From contig NZ_JAAXMM010000006.1 in the NCBI RefSeq assembly GCF_012276985.1, positions 124,001 to 188,000 on the forward strand: a DNA stretch of 64,000 bases. The letters run 5' to 3'. Positions 53,569-64,000 of this stretch are shown here, piece after piece. The position numbers and the translations under genes were made by a program. Positions within the stretch are counted from its first letter, which is position 1. Each line of letters begins with the position of its first letter. The notes under the pieces are model-generated. The model was given only the letters and a program-made list of their open reading frames with translations, had not been told where the DNA came from and ran no database searches. The DNA is from Agrobacterium sp. a22-2 (GTDB lineage: Bacteria; Pseudomonadota; Alphaproteobacteria; Rhizobiales; Rhizobiaceae).

Positions 53569-54732
53569 ATGCAGCCAATCCCGGATTACGCGCTGAGCGT
53601 CAGCGAACAGCTGAAGTCTCTGACGGAATCGGGTGCCTTGAGCGCCGATGCGGCCCAGATGGAAGTCGCCGGTCGGCTCGACCGCATCCTGGCCGATCTC
53701 AAGCAGAGACGCCCGGCGACGAAATCCAGCGCGCTTGGGTGGATGTTCGCGCAGCGCCGGCGCAAGCAGGCGCCGATCCCCGGCCTCTATGTGCATGGCA
53801 GCGTCGGACGCGGCAAGACCATGCTGATGGACCTATTCTTCAAGCTGGCGCCCATCGAGAAGAAACGCCGCGCGCATTTCCATGAATTCATGGCCGATGT
53901 GCATAGCCGCATCCATGCCCATCGCATGAAGCTGAAGGCCGGCGAGACGCGGCAGGCCGATCCGGTGCCGCCGGTTGCCGCAGCGCTGATGGCGGAAGCC
54001 GAGTTGCTCTGCTTCGACGAATTCTCCGTGACGGATATCGCCGACGCGATGATCCTGGCGAGGCTCTTTACCGAGCTGTTTTCCAAGGGTTGCATTCTGG
54101 TCGCGACCTCGAATGTCGAGCCGGATAATCTTTATCGCGACGGTCTCAATCGCGGACTTTTCCTGCCGTTCGTGACACTGTTGAAGCAGAATGTCGATGT
54201 GGTGACGCTGGATTCGCCGACCGACTATAGATTGGAGAAGATCGGGCAATTGCCGGTCTATCTGTCGCCGCTCGGCGAGGCGGCCGACAAGGGAATGGAT
54301 GCGGCCTGGGCCTTTCTGGCCGCCGGCCGGCCCGAGGCTCCGACCGAAATCGCCTTGAAGGGGCGCTCCATACACGTAAGTCGATCGATCGGCCGCATGG
54401 CCCGTTTCACCTTTGCCGACCTGTGCGAGCAGCCGCTCGGCGCACCCGATTTCCTCAAGATCGCCGCCCGGTTCGATACCGTCTTCGTCGATCATGTCCC
54501 GTTGCTGAGTGCGGCCAGGCGCAACGAAACCAAGCGCTTCATCATTCTCATCGATGCTCTTTACGATCAGTCGGTGCGGCTTTTCGCGTCCGCTGCCGCG
54601 GAGCCCGAAGGCTTGCTGACAGAAAGGAAGGGAACCGAAGGATTCGAATTCGACCGCACGGTTTCGCGCCTGTTTGAAATGCGAAGTTCCGATTATCTGG
54701 AGCTTCACCGGCAGAAGCGTGCCGATTCATGA
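53569..54732 (+). CDS. zapE: Cell division ATPase ZapE (AFG1 family)
   Basis: AAA-type ATPase that interacts with FtsZ; its mitochondrial counterpart Afg1 helps quality control. It has 387 residues. Walker A is HGSVGRGKTML near residue 79, Walker B ELLCFDEFSVTDI near 145, and ARLFTELFSKGCILVATSN near 165 carries the sensor region. It is encoded just before mdh, as in many alphaproteobacteria, with a 177-base gap holding mdh regulation. Confidence 0.93.
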   Translation: MQPIPDYALSVSEQLKSLTESGALSADAAQMEVAGRLDRILADLKQRRPATKSSALGWMFAQRRRKQAPIPGLYVHGSVGRGKTMLMDLFFKLAPIEKKRRAHFHEFMADVHSRIHAHRMKLKAGETRQADPVPPVAAALMAEAELLCFDEFSVTDIADAMILARLFTELFSKGCILVATSNVEPDNLYRDGLNRGLFLPFVTLLKQNVDVVTLDSPTDYRLEKIGQLPVYLSPLGEAADKGMDAAWAFLAAGRPEAPTEIALKGRSIHVSRSIGRMARFTFADLCEQPLGAPDFLKIAARFDTVFVDHVPLLSAARRNETKRFIILIDALYDQSVRLFASAAAEPEGLLTERKGTEGFEFDRTVSRLFEMRSSDYLELHRQKRADS

Positions 54733-54751
54733 CGGATGGACGACAAAATAT

Positions 54752-54767
54752 CTTACGTTTACGTAAG
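54752..54767. promoter_or_regulatory. Inverted repeat upstream of mdh
   Basis: CTTACG-TTTA-CGTAAG, containing a perfect 8-base TTACGTAA core, 142 bases before the mdh start. Candidate operator for the mdh-suc operon. Confidence 0.45.
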
Positions 54768-54840
54768 TATTTAATGATCTAACCGATTGAAAACGTTGCT
54801 CTCAGAATTATCGGTTGCCATTTTATCTGGTTTCGACTAA

Positions 54841-55872
<1,032 letters not shown>

Positions 55873-55905
55873 CCGCCACCCGGCCCACCAGACAGGGACT
55901 AGACG

Positions 55906-57099
<1,194 letters not shown>

Positions 57100-57105
57100 T
57101 AGGAA

Positions 57106-57615
57106 TTGAAAAGCTTGCTTGCGGCATTTTCAGCATCGAGCTTGCTGGGCCTCGGTTCAGCACCGGAGATGGACGAGGATCGCCTGATGGCGGTTTTCTT
57201 CCAGCTTCATGATGCGCCGCCCGATCCTGATGGCGTCGAGAAAATGCTTGAAGAGAATGGTTATGTACGCGTTTCCAGTATCGTTGGCGACCGTCAAGCC
57301 ATTATCGAGTACGCTGATCGCAAGCAGCTTTTGTTCCTCATCTATGAACTGGAAAGTTACTCGAGTTTGGCAATCAACATCCAATCCTCGGTGTCTTTAT
57401 ATGAGACAAACGAGAAGTTTGCCGAGAAGCTGGGAAACCTGATGAGCGTTAGAATGGGCTTCTCGCCAGCCCCTTTCGAAGATGATGCCGGTTGGCAGGC
57501 TGTGGCCTGGCCCGGCGCAGACGGTTCAAGTGATGTAGCGTTTTCGGTAAGCCATAACACAGAGCATCAAGTAACAAGAATTTGGGGCCACAGGCTCCTT
57601 GTCGGAGACAAGTAA
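57106..57615 (+). CDS. Hypothetical protein between sucC and sucD
   Basis: Unrecognised protein, up to 169 residues, in a more AT-rich stretch than its neighbours. The full frame begins at TTG 57106 (poor spacing to AGGA) and would give a signal-like [19 protein letters not shown] better ribosome site (GAGGA, 7-base spacing) precedes the ATG at 57187, giving 142 residues. The body is mixed alpha/beta ([37 protein letters not shown]) with no known motif. Its TAA overlaps the sucD ATG, so the two are coupled. Confidence 0.65.
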   Translation: MKSLLAAFSASSLLGLGSAPEMDEDRLMAVFFQLHDAPPDPDGVEKMLEENGYVRVSSIVGDRQAIIEYADRKQLLFLIYELESYSSLAINIQSSVSLYETNEKFAEKLGNLMSVRMGFSPAPFEDDAGWQAVAWPGADGSSDVAFSVSHNTEHQVTRIWGHRLLVGDK

Positions 57616-58517
57616 TGTCAATTCTCGTCAACAAAGACACCAAGGTCCTCGTGCAGGGCCTGACCGGCAAGACCGGGACCTTTCATACCGAACAGGCTCT
57701 CGCCTACTACGGTACGCAGATGGTCGGCGGTATCCACCCGAAGAAGGGTGGCGAAACCTGGACCGGCTCGAAGGGCGAAAGCCTGCCGATCTTCGCGACC
57801 GTTGCCGAAGCCAAGGAAAAGACCGGCGCCGATGCGACCGTGATCTACGTTCCGCCGGCCGGTGCCGCAGACGCGATCATCGAGGCGATCGAAGCCGAAA
57901 TCCCGTTCATCACCTGCATCACCGAAGGCATTCCGGTCATGGACATGGTGCGCGTCAAGGCTCGCCTCGACCGCTCCAAGTCGCGCCTGCTCGGCCCGAA
58001 CTGCCCAGGCATCCTGACGCCGGAAGAATGCAAGATCGGCATCATGCCGGGTTCGATCTTCCGCAAGGGTTCGGTCGGCATTGTTTCTCGCTCCGGCACG
58101 CTTACATATGAAGCAGTCTTCCAGACTTCGAACGAAGGCCTTGGCCAGACGACGGCGGTCGGCATCGGCGGCGATCCGGTCAAGGGCACCGAGTTCATCG
58201 ACGTGCTGGAAATGTTCCTGGCCGACGACGCCACCAAGTCGATCATCATGATCGGCGAAATCGGCGGCGCGGCCGAAGAGGAGGCTGCACAGTTCCTCAA
58301 GGACGAGGCCAAGAAGGGCCGGAAGAAGCCGATGGCCGGCTTCATCGCCGGCCGCACGGCGCCGAAGGGCCGCACCATGGGCCATGCCGGCGCCGTGGTT
58401 TCGGGCGGCAAGGGCGATGCGGAATCCAAGATCGAAGCCATGGAATCGGCTGGCATCAAGGTTTCGCCGTCTCCGGCGCGCCTTGGCAAGACACTGGTCG
58501 AAGTCCTCAAGGGCTGA
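57615..58517 (+). CDS. sucD: Succinyl-CoA synthetase alpha subunit
   Basis: Succinate-CoA ligase alpha subunit, 300 residues. CoA-binding [15 protein letters not shown] near residue 15, and the phosphorylated histidine H257 in [19 protein letters not shown]. The ATG at 57615 follows GGAG by 7 bases and overlaps the stop of the preceding hypothetical gene. Followed by a 202-base structured spacer before sucA. Confidence 0.96.
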   Translation: MSILVNKDTKVLVQGLTGKTGTFHTEQALAYYGTQMVGGIHPKKGGETWTGSKGESLPIFATVAEAKEKTGADATVIYVPPAGAADAIIEAIEAEIPFITCITEGIPVMDMVRVKARLDRSKSRLLGPNCPGILTPEECKIGIMPGSIFRKGSVGIVSRSGTLTYEAVFQTSNEGLGQTTAVGIGGDPVKGTEFIDVLEMFLADDATKSIIMIGEIGGAAEEEAAQFLKDEAKKGRKKPMAGFIAGRTAPKGRTMGHAGAVVSGGKGDAESKIEAMESAGIKVSPSPARLGKTLVEVLKG

Positions 58518-58532
58518 GATCTTGATTGAATG

Positions 58533-58610
58533 CCAGGCAGGCGGGCCGTTCGAGCGAGGTCCGGCTGCCTGGATTTGCCGTCTGCAGGACAATTGACGTT
58601 TTGCAGGCGG
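58533..58610 (+). other. Two consecutive stem-loops between sucD and sucA
   Basis: First: 58533-58547 pairs with 58558-58572, a 15-base stem with one mismatch and one G-U, loop 10 bases, starting 16 bases after sucD. Second: CCGTCTGCA (58578-58586) pairs with TGCAGGCGG (58602-58610). Neither has a T-tract, so partial termination or mRNA processing is more likely than a full stop. Confidence 0.6.
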
Positions 58611-58719
58611 GGCGAATGGAAGACATCAGCGGTCGTCGCGGACGATCGTGAAAAGCGGCAGACCGGTCGACGGTCATCACCTCAAGTCGGGAGGCGGGCG
58701 GAAACGTCCGCGAAGCACC

Positions 58720-61704
58720 ATGGCAAGGCAAGAAGCCAACGAGCAGTTCCAGATCACGTCGTTTCTCGACGGATCGAATGCGGCCTATATCGAACAGCTT
58801 TATGCGCGGTACGAGGAAGACGCCAGCGCCGTTCCGGCGGAATGGCAGGCCTTTTTCAAGGCGCTCGGCGACAATCCCGATGATGTGAAGAAGGCCGCCA
58901 AGGGCGCCTCCTGGCAGAAGAAGAGCTGGCCGATCGCCGCCAATGGCGAGCTGATCTCGGCGCTCGACGGCAATTGGGGCCAGATCGAAAAGGTCGTCGA
59001 AACCAAGGTGAAGGCCAAGGCCGAAGCCGTCGGCCAGACGATTTCCGAAGCTCAGGTCCTGCAGGCGACGCGCGACAGCGTGCGCGCCATCATGATGATC
59101 CGCGCCTATCGCATGCGCGGTCACCTGCACGCCAATCTCGATCCGCTGGGTCTGGCGGCCCCCGTCGAGGACTATAACGAGCTTTCGCCACAGGCTTACG
59201 GCTTCACCGAAGCCGATTACAGCCGCAAGATCTTCATCGACAACGTTCTGGGTCTCGAATATGCGACGATCCCGGAAATGCTCGATATCCTGAAGCGCAC
59301 CTATTGCTCGACGCTGGGCGTCGAGTTCATGCATATCTCCAATCCTGACGAAAAGGCCTGGATCCAGGAACGCATCGAAGGTCCCGGCAAAGGCGTCGAA
59401 TTCACGCCGAACGGCAAGAAGGCCATTCTGCAGAAGCTGATCGAGTCGGAAGGCTTCGAGCAGTTCATCGACGTCAAGTACAAGGGCACCAAGCGCTTCG
59501 GCCTCGACGGCGGCGAAGCGCTGATCCCGGCGCTGGAGCAGATCATCAAGCGCGGCGGCCAGGAAGGCCTGGAAGAAGTCGTTTTCGGGATGGCCCATCG
59601 CGGCCGTCTGAACGTGCTGACCAATGTGATGGCGAAGCCCCATCGCGCCGTGTTCCACGAGTTCAAGGGCGGCTCCTTCAAGCCGGACGAAGTCGAAGGC
59701 TCCGGCGACGTGAAGTACCATCTGGGTGCGTCCTCCGACCGCGAATTCGACGGCAACAAGGTTCACCTGTCGCTGACGGCCAATCCGTCGCATCTGGAAA
59801 TCGTCAACCCTGTCGTCATGGGCAAGGCCCGCGCCAAGCAGGACCAGCTCGCCAAGGTCTGGGACGGCGACATCGTGCCGCTCAAGGAGCGGGCCAAGGT
59901 TCTGCCGCTGCTGCTGCATGGCGATGCGGCCTTTGCCGGCCAGGGCGTCGTTGCTGAAATCCTGGGGCTGTCGGGCCTGCGCGGCCACCGCGTTGCCGGC
60001 ACGATGCATTTCATCATCAACAACCAGATCGGTTTCACCACCAATCCGGCCTTCTCGCGCTCTTCGCCCTATCCGTCCGACGTGGCCAAGATGATCGAGG
60101 CGCCGATCTTCCATGTGAACGGCGACGATCCGGAAGCGGTCACCTATGCCGCCAAGATCGCCACCGAATACCGGATGAAGTTCCACAAGCCTGTCGTCAT
60201 CGACATGTTCTGCTATCGCCGCTTCGGCCATAACGAAGGCGATGAGCCGGCGTTCACGCAGCCGAAGATGTACAAGGCCATCCGCCAGCACAAGACGGTC
60301 GTGCAGATCTACGGCGAACGCCTGATCGCCGAAGGCCTGATCTCCGAAGGCGAACTGGAGAAGATGAAGGCCGACTGGCGCGCCCATCTCGAACAGGAGT
60401 TCGAGGCTGGCCAATCCTACAAGCCGAACAAGGCCGACTGGCTGGACGGCGTATGGTCGGGTCTTAGGACCGCCGACAATGCCGACGAACAGCGCCGCGG
60501 CAAGACCGCGATGCCGATGAAGACGCTCAAGGAAATCGGCCGCAAGCTGTCGACCATTCCGGAAGGCTTCAAGGCGCACCGCACCATCCAGCGCTTCATG
60601 GACAACCGCGCGCAGATGATCGAAACCGGCGAGGGGATCGACTGGGCCATGGCCGAGGCGCTGGCCTTCGGTACGCTTTGCTACGAAGGCAGCAAGGTGC
60701 GCCTGTCCGGCCAGGATTGCGAACGCGGCACGTTCTCGCAGCGCCATTCGGTGCTCTACGATCAGGAAACCGAAGAGCGCTATATCCCGCTCGCCAATCT
60801 GGCTCCGAACCAGGGCAAGTACGAAGTCATCAACTCGATGCTGTCGGAAGAGGCGGTTCTCGGTTTCGAATACGGCTATTCTCTGGCCCGTCCGAATGCG
60901 CTGACGCTCTGGGAAGCCCAGTTCGGCGACTTCGCCAACGGTGCCCAGGTGGTCTTCGACCAGTTCGTCTCGTCGGGCGAACGCAAGTGGCTGCGCATGT
61001 CGGGTCTCGTCTGCCTTCTGCCGCACGGCTACGAAGGCCAGGGACCGGAGCATTCGTCGGCGCGCCTGGAACGCTTCCTGCAGCTTTGCGCCGAAGACAA
61101 TATGCAGGTCGCCTATTGCACGACGCCGGCCAACTACTACCACGTGCTGCGCCGCCAGCTGAAGCGCGACTTCCGCAAGCCGCTGATCCTGATGACGCCG
61201 AAGTCCTTGCTGCGCCACAAGCGTGCCACGTCCAGCCTTGCCGAAATGGCCGGCGAAACCTCGTTCCACCGCCTGCTGTGGGACGATGCCGAAGTCATCA
61301 AGGACGGCCCGATCAAGCTGCAGAAGGATGCCAAGATCCGTCGCGTCGTGATGTGCTCGGGCAAGGTCTATTACGACCTCTTGGAAGAGCGCGAGAAGCG
61401 CGGCATCGACGACGTCTACCTGCTGCGCATCGAGCAGCTCTATCCGTTCCCGGCCAAGGCGCTGATCAACGAGCTCAGCCGCTTCCGCAATGCGGAGATG
61501 GTCTGGTGCCAGGAAGAGCCGAAGAACATGGGCGGCTGGTCCTTCATCGATCCTTACCTGGAATGGGTGCTGGCGCATATCGACGCCAAGTATCAGCGGG
61601 TTCGCTACACCGGCCGTCCGGCCGCTGCCTCGCCGGCAACGGGCCTGATGTCCAAGCACCTTTCCCAACTCGAGGCTTTCCTTGAGGACGCGCTCGGGGG
61701 CTGA
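58720..61704 (+). CDS. sucA: 2-oxoglutarate dehydrogenase E1 component
   Basis: Thiamine-diphosphate decarboxylase subunit of the 2-oxoglutarate dehydrogenase complex, 994 residues. N-terminal E1 stretch FLDGSNAAYIEQLYARYEED, active-site VVFGMAHRGRLNVL near 290, and ThDP-binding GDAAFAGQGVVAE near 408, followed by the transketolase-like C-terminal half (LPHGYEGQGPEHSSARLERF near 770). ATG at 58720 was chosen; an in-frame ATG at 58648 adds 24 residues unlike the family. Confidence 0.96.
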   Translation: MARQEANEQFQITSFLDGSNAAYIEQLYARYEEDASAVPAEWQAFFKALGDNPDDVKKAAKGASWQKKSWPIAANGELISALDGNWGQIEKVVETKVKAKAEAVGQTISEAQVLQATRDSVRAIMMIRAYRMRGHLHANLDPLGLAAPVEDYNELSPQAYGFTEADYSRKIFIDNVLGLEYATIPEMLDILKRTYCSTLGVEFMHISNPDEKAWIQERIEGPGKGVEFTPNGKKAILQKLIESEGFEQFIDVKYKGTKRFGLDGGEALIPALEQIIKRGGQEGLEEVVFGMAHRGRLNVLTNVMAKPHRAVFHEFKGGSFKPDEVEGSGDVKYHLGASSDREFDGNKVHLSLTANPSHLEIVNPVVMGKARAKQDQLAKVWDGDIVPLKERAKVLPLLLHGDAAFAGQGVVAEILGLSGLRGHRVAGTMHFIINNQIGFTTNPAFSRSSPYPSDVAKMIEAPIFHVNGDDPEAVTYAAKIATEYRMKFHKPVVIDMFCYRRFGHNEGDEPAFTQPKMYKAIRQHKTVVQIYGERLIAEGLISEGELEKMKADWRAHLEQEFEAGQSYKPNKADWLDGVWSGLRTADNADEQRRGKTAMPMKTLKEIGRKLSTIPEGFKAHRTIQRFMDNRAQMIETGEGIDWAMAEALAFGTLCYEGSKVRLSGQDCERGTFSQRHSVLYDQETEERYIPLANLAPNQGKYEVINSMLSEEAVLGFEYGYSLARPNALTLWEAQFGDFANGAQVVFDQFVSSGERKWLRMSGLVCLLPHGYEGQGPEHSSARLERFLQLCAEDNMQVAYCTTPANYYHVLRRQLKRDFRKPLILMTPKSLLRHKRATSSLAEMAGETSFHRLLWDDAEVIKDGPIKLQKDAKIRRVVMCSGKVYYDLLEEREKRGIDDVYLLRIEQLYPFPAKALINELSRFRNAEMVWCQEEPKNMGGWSFIDPYLEWVLAHIDAKYQRVRYTGRPAAASPATGLMSKHLSQLEAFLEDALGG

Positions 61705-61767
61705 AAAGCCTCCCAGCGACCATAGACCATCGCCAGAAACGCTATCTGATCAACGGAACACAAAATC

Positions 61768-63009
61768 ATGGCCACAGAAATCCGCGTTCCCACCCTGGGT
61801 GAATCCGTCAGCGAAGCGACGGTCGGCACCTGGTTCAAGAAGGTTGGCGACACCGTGAAGGCCGACGAGCCGATCGTTGAGCTGGAAACCGACAAGGTCA
61901 CCGTCGAAGTTCCGGCTCCGGCCTCGGGCATCCTGACCGAAATCGTCGCCGCCAATGGCGAGACCGTCGGTCTCGGCGCATTGCTTGGCCAGATCGATGC
62001 CGCTGCTGCCGGCGCGGCTCCGGCTGAACCCGCCAAGGCTGCTGCTTCTGCCGCGCCCGCCGCTGCCGCACCGGTGGCTGCTGCCGCTGTTTCCGCACCG
62101 GCGCCCGCGACTACAGCCATGCCGGCTGCTCCTGCTGCGGCCAAGATGCTGGCTGAAAACAACCTTTCCGCCGAGCAGGTGGACGGTTCCGGCAAGCGTG
62201 GCCAGGTTCTGAAGGGCGATGTGATCGCCGCCGTCGCCAAGGGCATCAGTGCCACGCCGGCGCCGGCCGCCCCGGCTGCACCGCGCCCGGTTTCTTCTGC
62301 CGAGGATGCCGGCCGCGAAGAGCGCGTCAAGATGACCCGCCTGCGCCAGACCATCGCCAAGCGCCTCAAGGATGCCCAGAACACGGCCGCCATGCTGACC
62401 ACCTATAACGAGGTGGACATGACGGCGGTCATGAGCCTGCGCAACAAGTACAAGGACATCTTCGAGAAGAAGCATGGCGTCAAGCTCGGCTTCATGGGCT
62501 TCTTCACCAAGGCCGTCACCCATGCGCTGAAGGAAATCCCGGCTGTCAACGCCGAGATCGACGGCACCGACATCGTCTTCAAGAACTATTGCCATATCGG
62601 TGTTGCCGTCGGCACGGACAAGGGCCTGGTGGTTCCGGTCGTTCGCGATGCCGACCAGATGTCGATTGCGGAAATCGAGAAGGATATCGGTCGTCTCGGC
62701 CGGCTGGCCCGCGATGGCCAGCTGTCGATGGCCGACATGCAGGGCGGCACGTTCACCATCTCGAACGGGGGTGTCTACGGCTCGCTGATGTCCTCGCCGA
62801 TCCTCAACGCTCCGCAGTCCGGCATCCTTGGCATGCATAAGATCCAGGAACGTCCGATGGCGATCGGCGGTCAGGTGGTCATCCGTCCGATGATGTATCT
62901 GGCGCTCAGCTACGACCACCGCATGGTGGACGGCAAGGAAGCCGTGACCTTCCTGGTCCGCGTCAAGGAAAGCCTGGAAGATCTGGAACGCCTCGTTCTC
63001 GATCTGTAA
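61768..63009 (+). CDS. sucB: Dihydrolipoyllysine succinyltransferase (E2)
   Basis: Core E2 enzyme of the 2-oxoglutarate dehydrogenase complex, 413 residues. Lipoyl domain with K43 in ETDKVTVEV, Ala/Pro-rich linker (about 75-125), E1/E3-binding domain around [17 protein letters not shown], second linker, and the catalytic domain with H384 and D388 in [12 protein letters not shown] single lipoyl domain, as usual for E2o. lpdA is not seen before the window edge. Confidence 0.96.
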   Translation: MATEIRVPTLGESVSEATVGTWFKKVGDTVKADEPIVELETDKVTVEVPAPASGILTEIVAANGETVGLGALLGQIDAAAAGAAPAEPAKAAASAAPAAAAPVAAAAVSAPAPATTAMPAAPAAAKMLAENNLSAEQVDGSGKRGQVLKGDVIAAVAKGISATPAPAAPAAPRPVSSAEDAGREERVKMTRLRQTIAKRLKDAQNTAAMLTTYNEVDMTAVMSLRNKYKDIFEKKHGVKLGFMGFFTKAVTHALKEIPAVNAEIDGTDIVFKNYCHIGVAVGTDKGLVVPVVRDADQMSIAEIEKDIGRLGRLARDGQLSMADMQGGTFTISNGGVYGSLMSSPILNAPQSGILGMHKIQERPMAIGGQVVIRPMMYLALSYDHRMVDGKEAVTFLVRVKESLEDLERLVLDL

Positions 63010-63022
63010 GGGCGAACGCGCC

Positions 63023-63613
63023 GTGTCTGTCGAGCCAGTATGTTTCGATCTTATGGACTTCTATAGGGCCGGGTTTTCCGGTCCTATAGAATTAGGTAAA
63101 ACCGATCGTGATGGAATTCGAGCACTTTTCGATGAGGGTGATATTGAGGTGGATGGAGCCGTTCACGCACCTTATTCCTCTTGGTCGATCTATGCACCCA
63201 ATTGTGAGTTTTTCTTCAACTCTGACTTCAGGTTGAAAGCATTCAAGCTTATTCCGTTTCTTCCAAAAATTGGTAGCGGAGGGGGCCGTTTACATTGGAA
63301 TGGAAAATTCGAGATCTATTTGGGAGAACAGACGGTAAAGGCCTCAGGTAGAGACGGAATCGACTTACTCACTCTTCCGGACGCCCTAAATGCGTTTCGC
63401 AGAATGGACGGCGACTGGAGCCTTTCTGGAGGCGATGAGCGGGATATTTATGTCGAATTTCAGAATCCGGAGAGATCGCTAACCTTTCGATATGAGATCA
63501 ATTCGGTTCCTGTTGCGAGCGAGCGTGCTTCGGCGTTTGAGATAGATTATTTTCTGTCTTCTATCTGGGTTAGAGATCAGAATGCTGATTTTGAAGAAAA
63601 GGATGCTGGATGA
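63023..63613 (+). CDS. AT-richer hypothetical protein after sucB
   Basis: Unrecognised 196-residue protein in clearly lower-GC DNA than the rest of the operon, suggesting recent acquisition. GTG start at 63023, 13 bases after the sucB stop. No signal peptide; a beta-rich, aspartate/phenylalanine-rich body (SSWSIYAPNCEFFFNSDFR, RDIYVEFQNPERSLTFRYE) of the size of many immunity or adaptor proteins, which is not evidence of function. Its TGA overlaps the MAPEG start (ATGA). A 14-base hairpin lies in its 5' coding part. Confidence 0.7.
   Translation: MSVEPVCFDLMDFYRAGFSGPIELGKTDRDGIRALFDEGDIEVDGAVHAPYSSWSIYAPNCEFFFNSDFRLKAFKLIPFLPKIGSGGGRLHWNGKFEIYLGEQTVKASGRDGIDLLTLPDALNAFRRMDGDWSLSGGDERDIYVEFQNPERSLTFRYEINSVPVASERASAFEIDYFLSSIWVRDQNADFEEKDAG
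63059..63091 (+). repeat. Long hairpin in the start of the AT-richer gene
   Basis: TTCTATAGGGCCGG (63059-63072) pairs with CCGGTCCTATAGAA (63078-63091) with one G-U, loop GTTTT, starting 50 bases past the sucB stop and inside coding sequence. Confidence 0.7.
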
Positions 63614-64000
63614 TGCTTGAAAATATAGGCGTATCCTTGCTTCTTTTGCTTGTCGGCTGGAGCGTGTTGCTTTTGCTGTTTCATATCGGGCTGCAGGGCA
63701 TGACCGCCACCCGCGAACTCGGATCGGCATGGAATGCCGGTCCGCGCGACGACGAGAAAAAGCCTTCCGGAAAGATCGCCGGCCGTGCCGCGCGCGCCTC
63801 GGCGAATTTTCGCGAGACCTATCCGGCCTTCATCGGCCTGGCGCTGGCCCTGGCGATCGCAGGCGATGCTTCGGGCTGGGGATTGACCGGCGCCTGGATC
63901 TGGCTTGTTTTCCGTTTGATCTACATTCCGCTCTACCTGGCCGGTGTGCCCTATATCCGCTCGCTCGCCTGGCTTGGGTCGCTGGCGGGGCTCGGCCTGA
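63610..64000 (+). CDS. MAPEG family membrane protein, 3' end outside window
   Basis: The first 130 codons of a MAPEG-type protein. Hydrophobic segment MLENIGVSLLLLLVGWSVLL, then the family pattern AARASANFRETYPAFIGLALA near residue 65, with further hydrophobic helices to the edge. The ATG at 63610 (or the in-frame ATG at 63613) overlaps the previous stop. In related genomes a MAPEG gene lies between sucB and lpdA; this is from memory. Confidence 0.85.
   Translation, partial: MMLENIGVSLLLLLVGWSVLLLLFHIGLQGMTATRELGSAWNAGPRDDEKKPSGKIAGRAARASANFRETYPAFIGLALALAIAGDASGWGLTGAWIWLVFRLIYIPLYLAGVPYIRSLAWLGSLAGLGL

Noticed and set aside
58507..61668. Very long minus-strand open frame (over 1000 codons) opposite sucA
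   Set aside because: It is the antisense reading of a well-recognised E1 gene in high-GC codons; residues are dominated by His, Arg, Ala and Asp without any domain.

Overview
This window looks like chromosomal housekeeping DNA from an alphaproteobacterium of the Rhizobiaceae (Rhizobium/Agrobacterium/Neorhizobium type). The evidence is the high GC content, the rhizobial arrangement of ccmABCDG (cycVWZXY), a UPF0314/DUF2585 membrane protein, IalB- and Omp19-like envelope proteins, the hemC-hemD-mitofilin-hemY cluster divergent from tsaD-gpsA, and the mdh-sucCDAB operon close to sdhCDAB. I see no rRNA, tRNA, insertion sequence, prophage or CRISPR array.

Layout. 1-4.8 kb: dapF (5' end outside the window), mtaB, ftsY, yciB and a DUF2585 gene form one tightly overlapping operon. 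4.8-7.7 kb, minus strand: cytochrome c maturation genes ccmA-B-C-D-G. 8-10.7 kb: acnA with a clear terminator. 10.8-13.8 kb: DUF1223, DUF2794, a GNAT and a BAX-inhibitor-1 (YbhL-like) protein with a structured leader. 14-18 kb: a YbbA/YbbP-type ABC exporter divergent from a TesA-like SGNH esterase. 18-23.8 kb: thpR overlapping a tyrosine phosphatase tail to tail, phhB, YkvA, IalB, rlmN, two small secreted proline-rich proteins and a LysE exporter. 23.8-33.8 kb: an SDR, argG, a Bcr/CflA-type MFS pump, an unknown protein, an M3 oligopeptidase, typA, a GNAT and a secreted unknown. 34-37.7 kb: ppa, yggU/yggT, an MFS pump, a glutamine amidotransferase and a TerB protein. 37.7-42.4 kb: hemY, Mic60-like, hemD and hemC. 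42.4-46.3 kb: tsaD, gpsA, YciI, EVE, a METTL20-like methyltransferase and a small secreted protein. 46.6-51 kb: sdhC-D-A, an FkbM methyltransferase and sdhB. 51-54.7 kb: an RTX calcium-binding protein divergent from an Inh/Omp19-type lipoprotein, then zapE. 54.9-64 kb: mdh-sucC-X-sucD-sucA-sucB-Y-MAPEG, running off the right edge.

How it fits together. Most of the TCA cycle from 2-oxoglutarate to malate (sucAB, sucCD, sdh, mdh) plus aconitase lies here, next to the haem and cytochrome c supply genes that feed the respiratory chain. The most unusual feature is that three extra genes sit inside these TCA operons without breaking transcription: an FkbM methyltransferase between sdhA and sdhB, an unrecognised gene between sucC and sucD (its stop overlaps the sucD start), and an unrecognised AT-richer gene between sucB and the MAPEG gene (again start/stop coupled). 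Regulation visible in the sequence includes three exact TTAA-N7-TTAA CtrA-type boxes in intergenic DNA, several perfect dyads upstream of acnA, sdhC and mdh, a probable ybhL-type RNA leader, and a ppa terminator embedded inside the convergent yggU coding region. No obviously new multi-gene defence or biosynthetic system is visible. The best leads are the TCA-operon insertions and the RTX/inhibitor pair.
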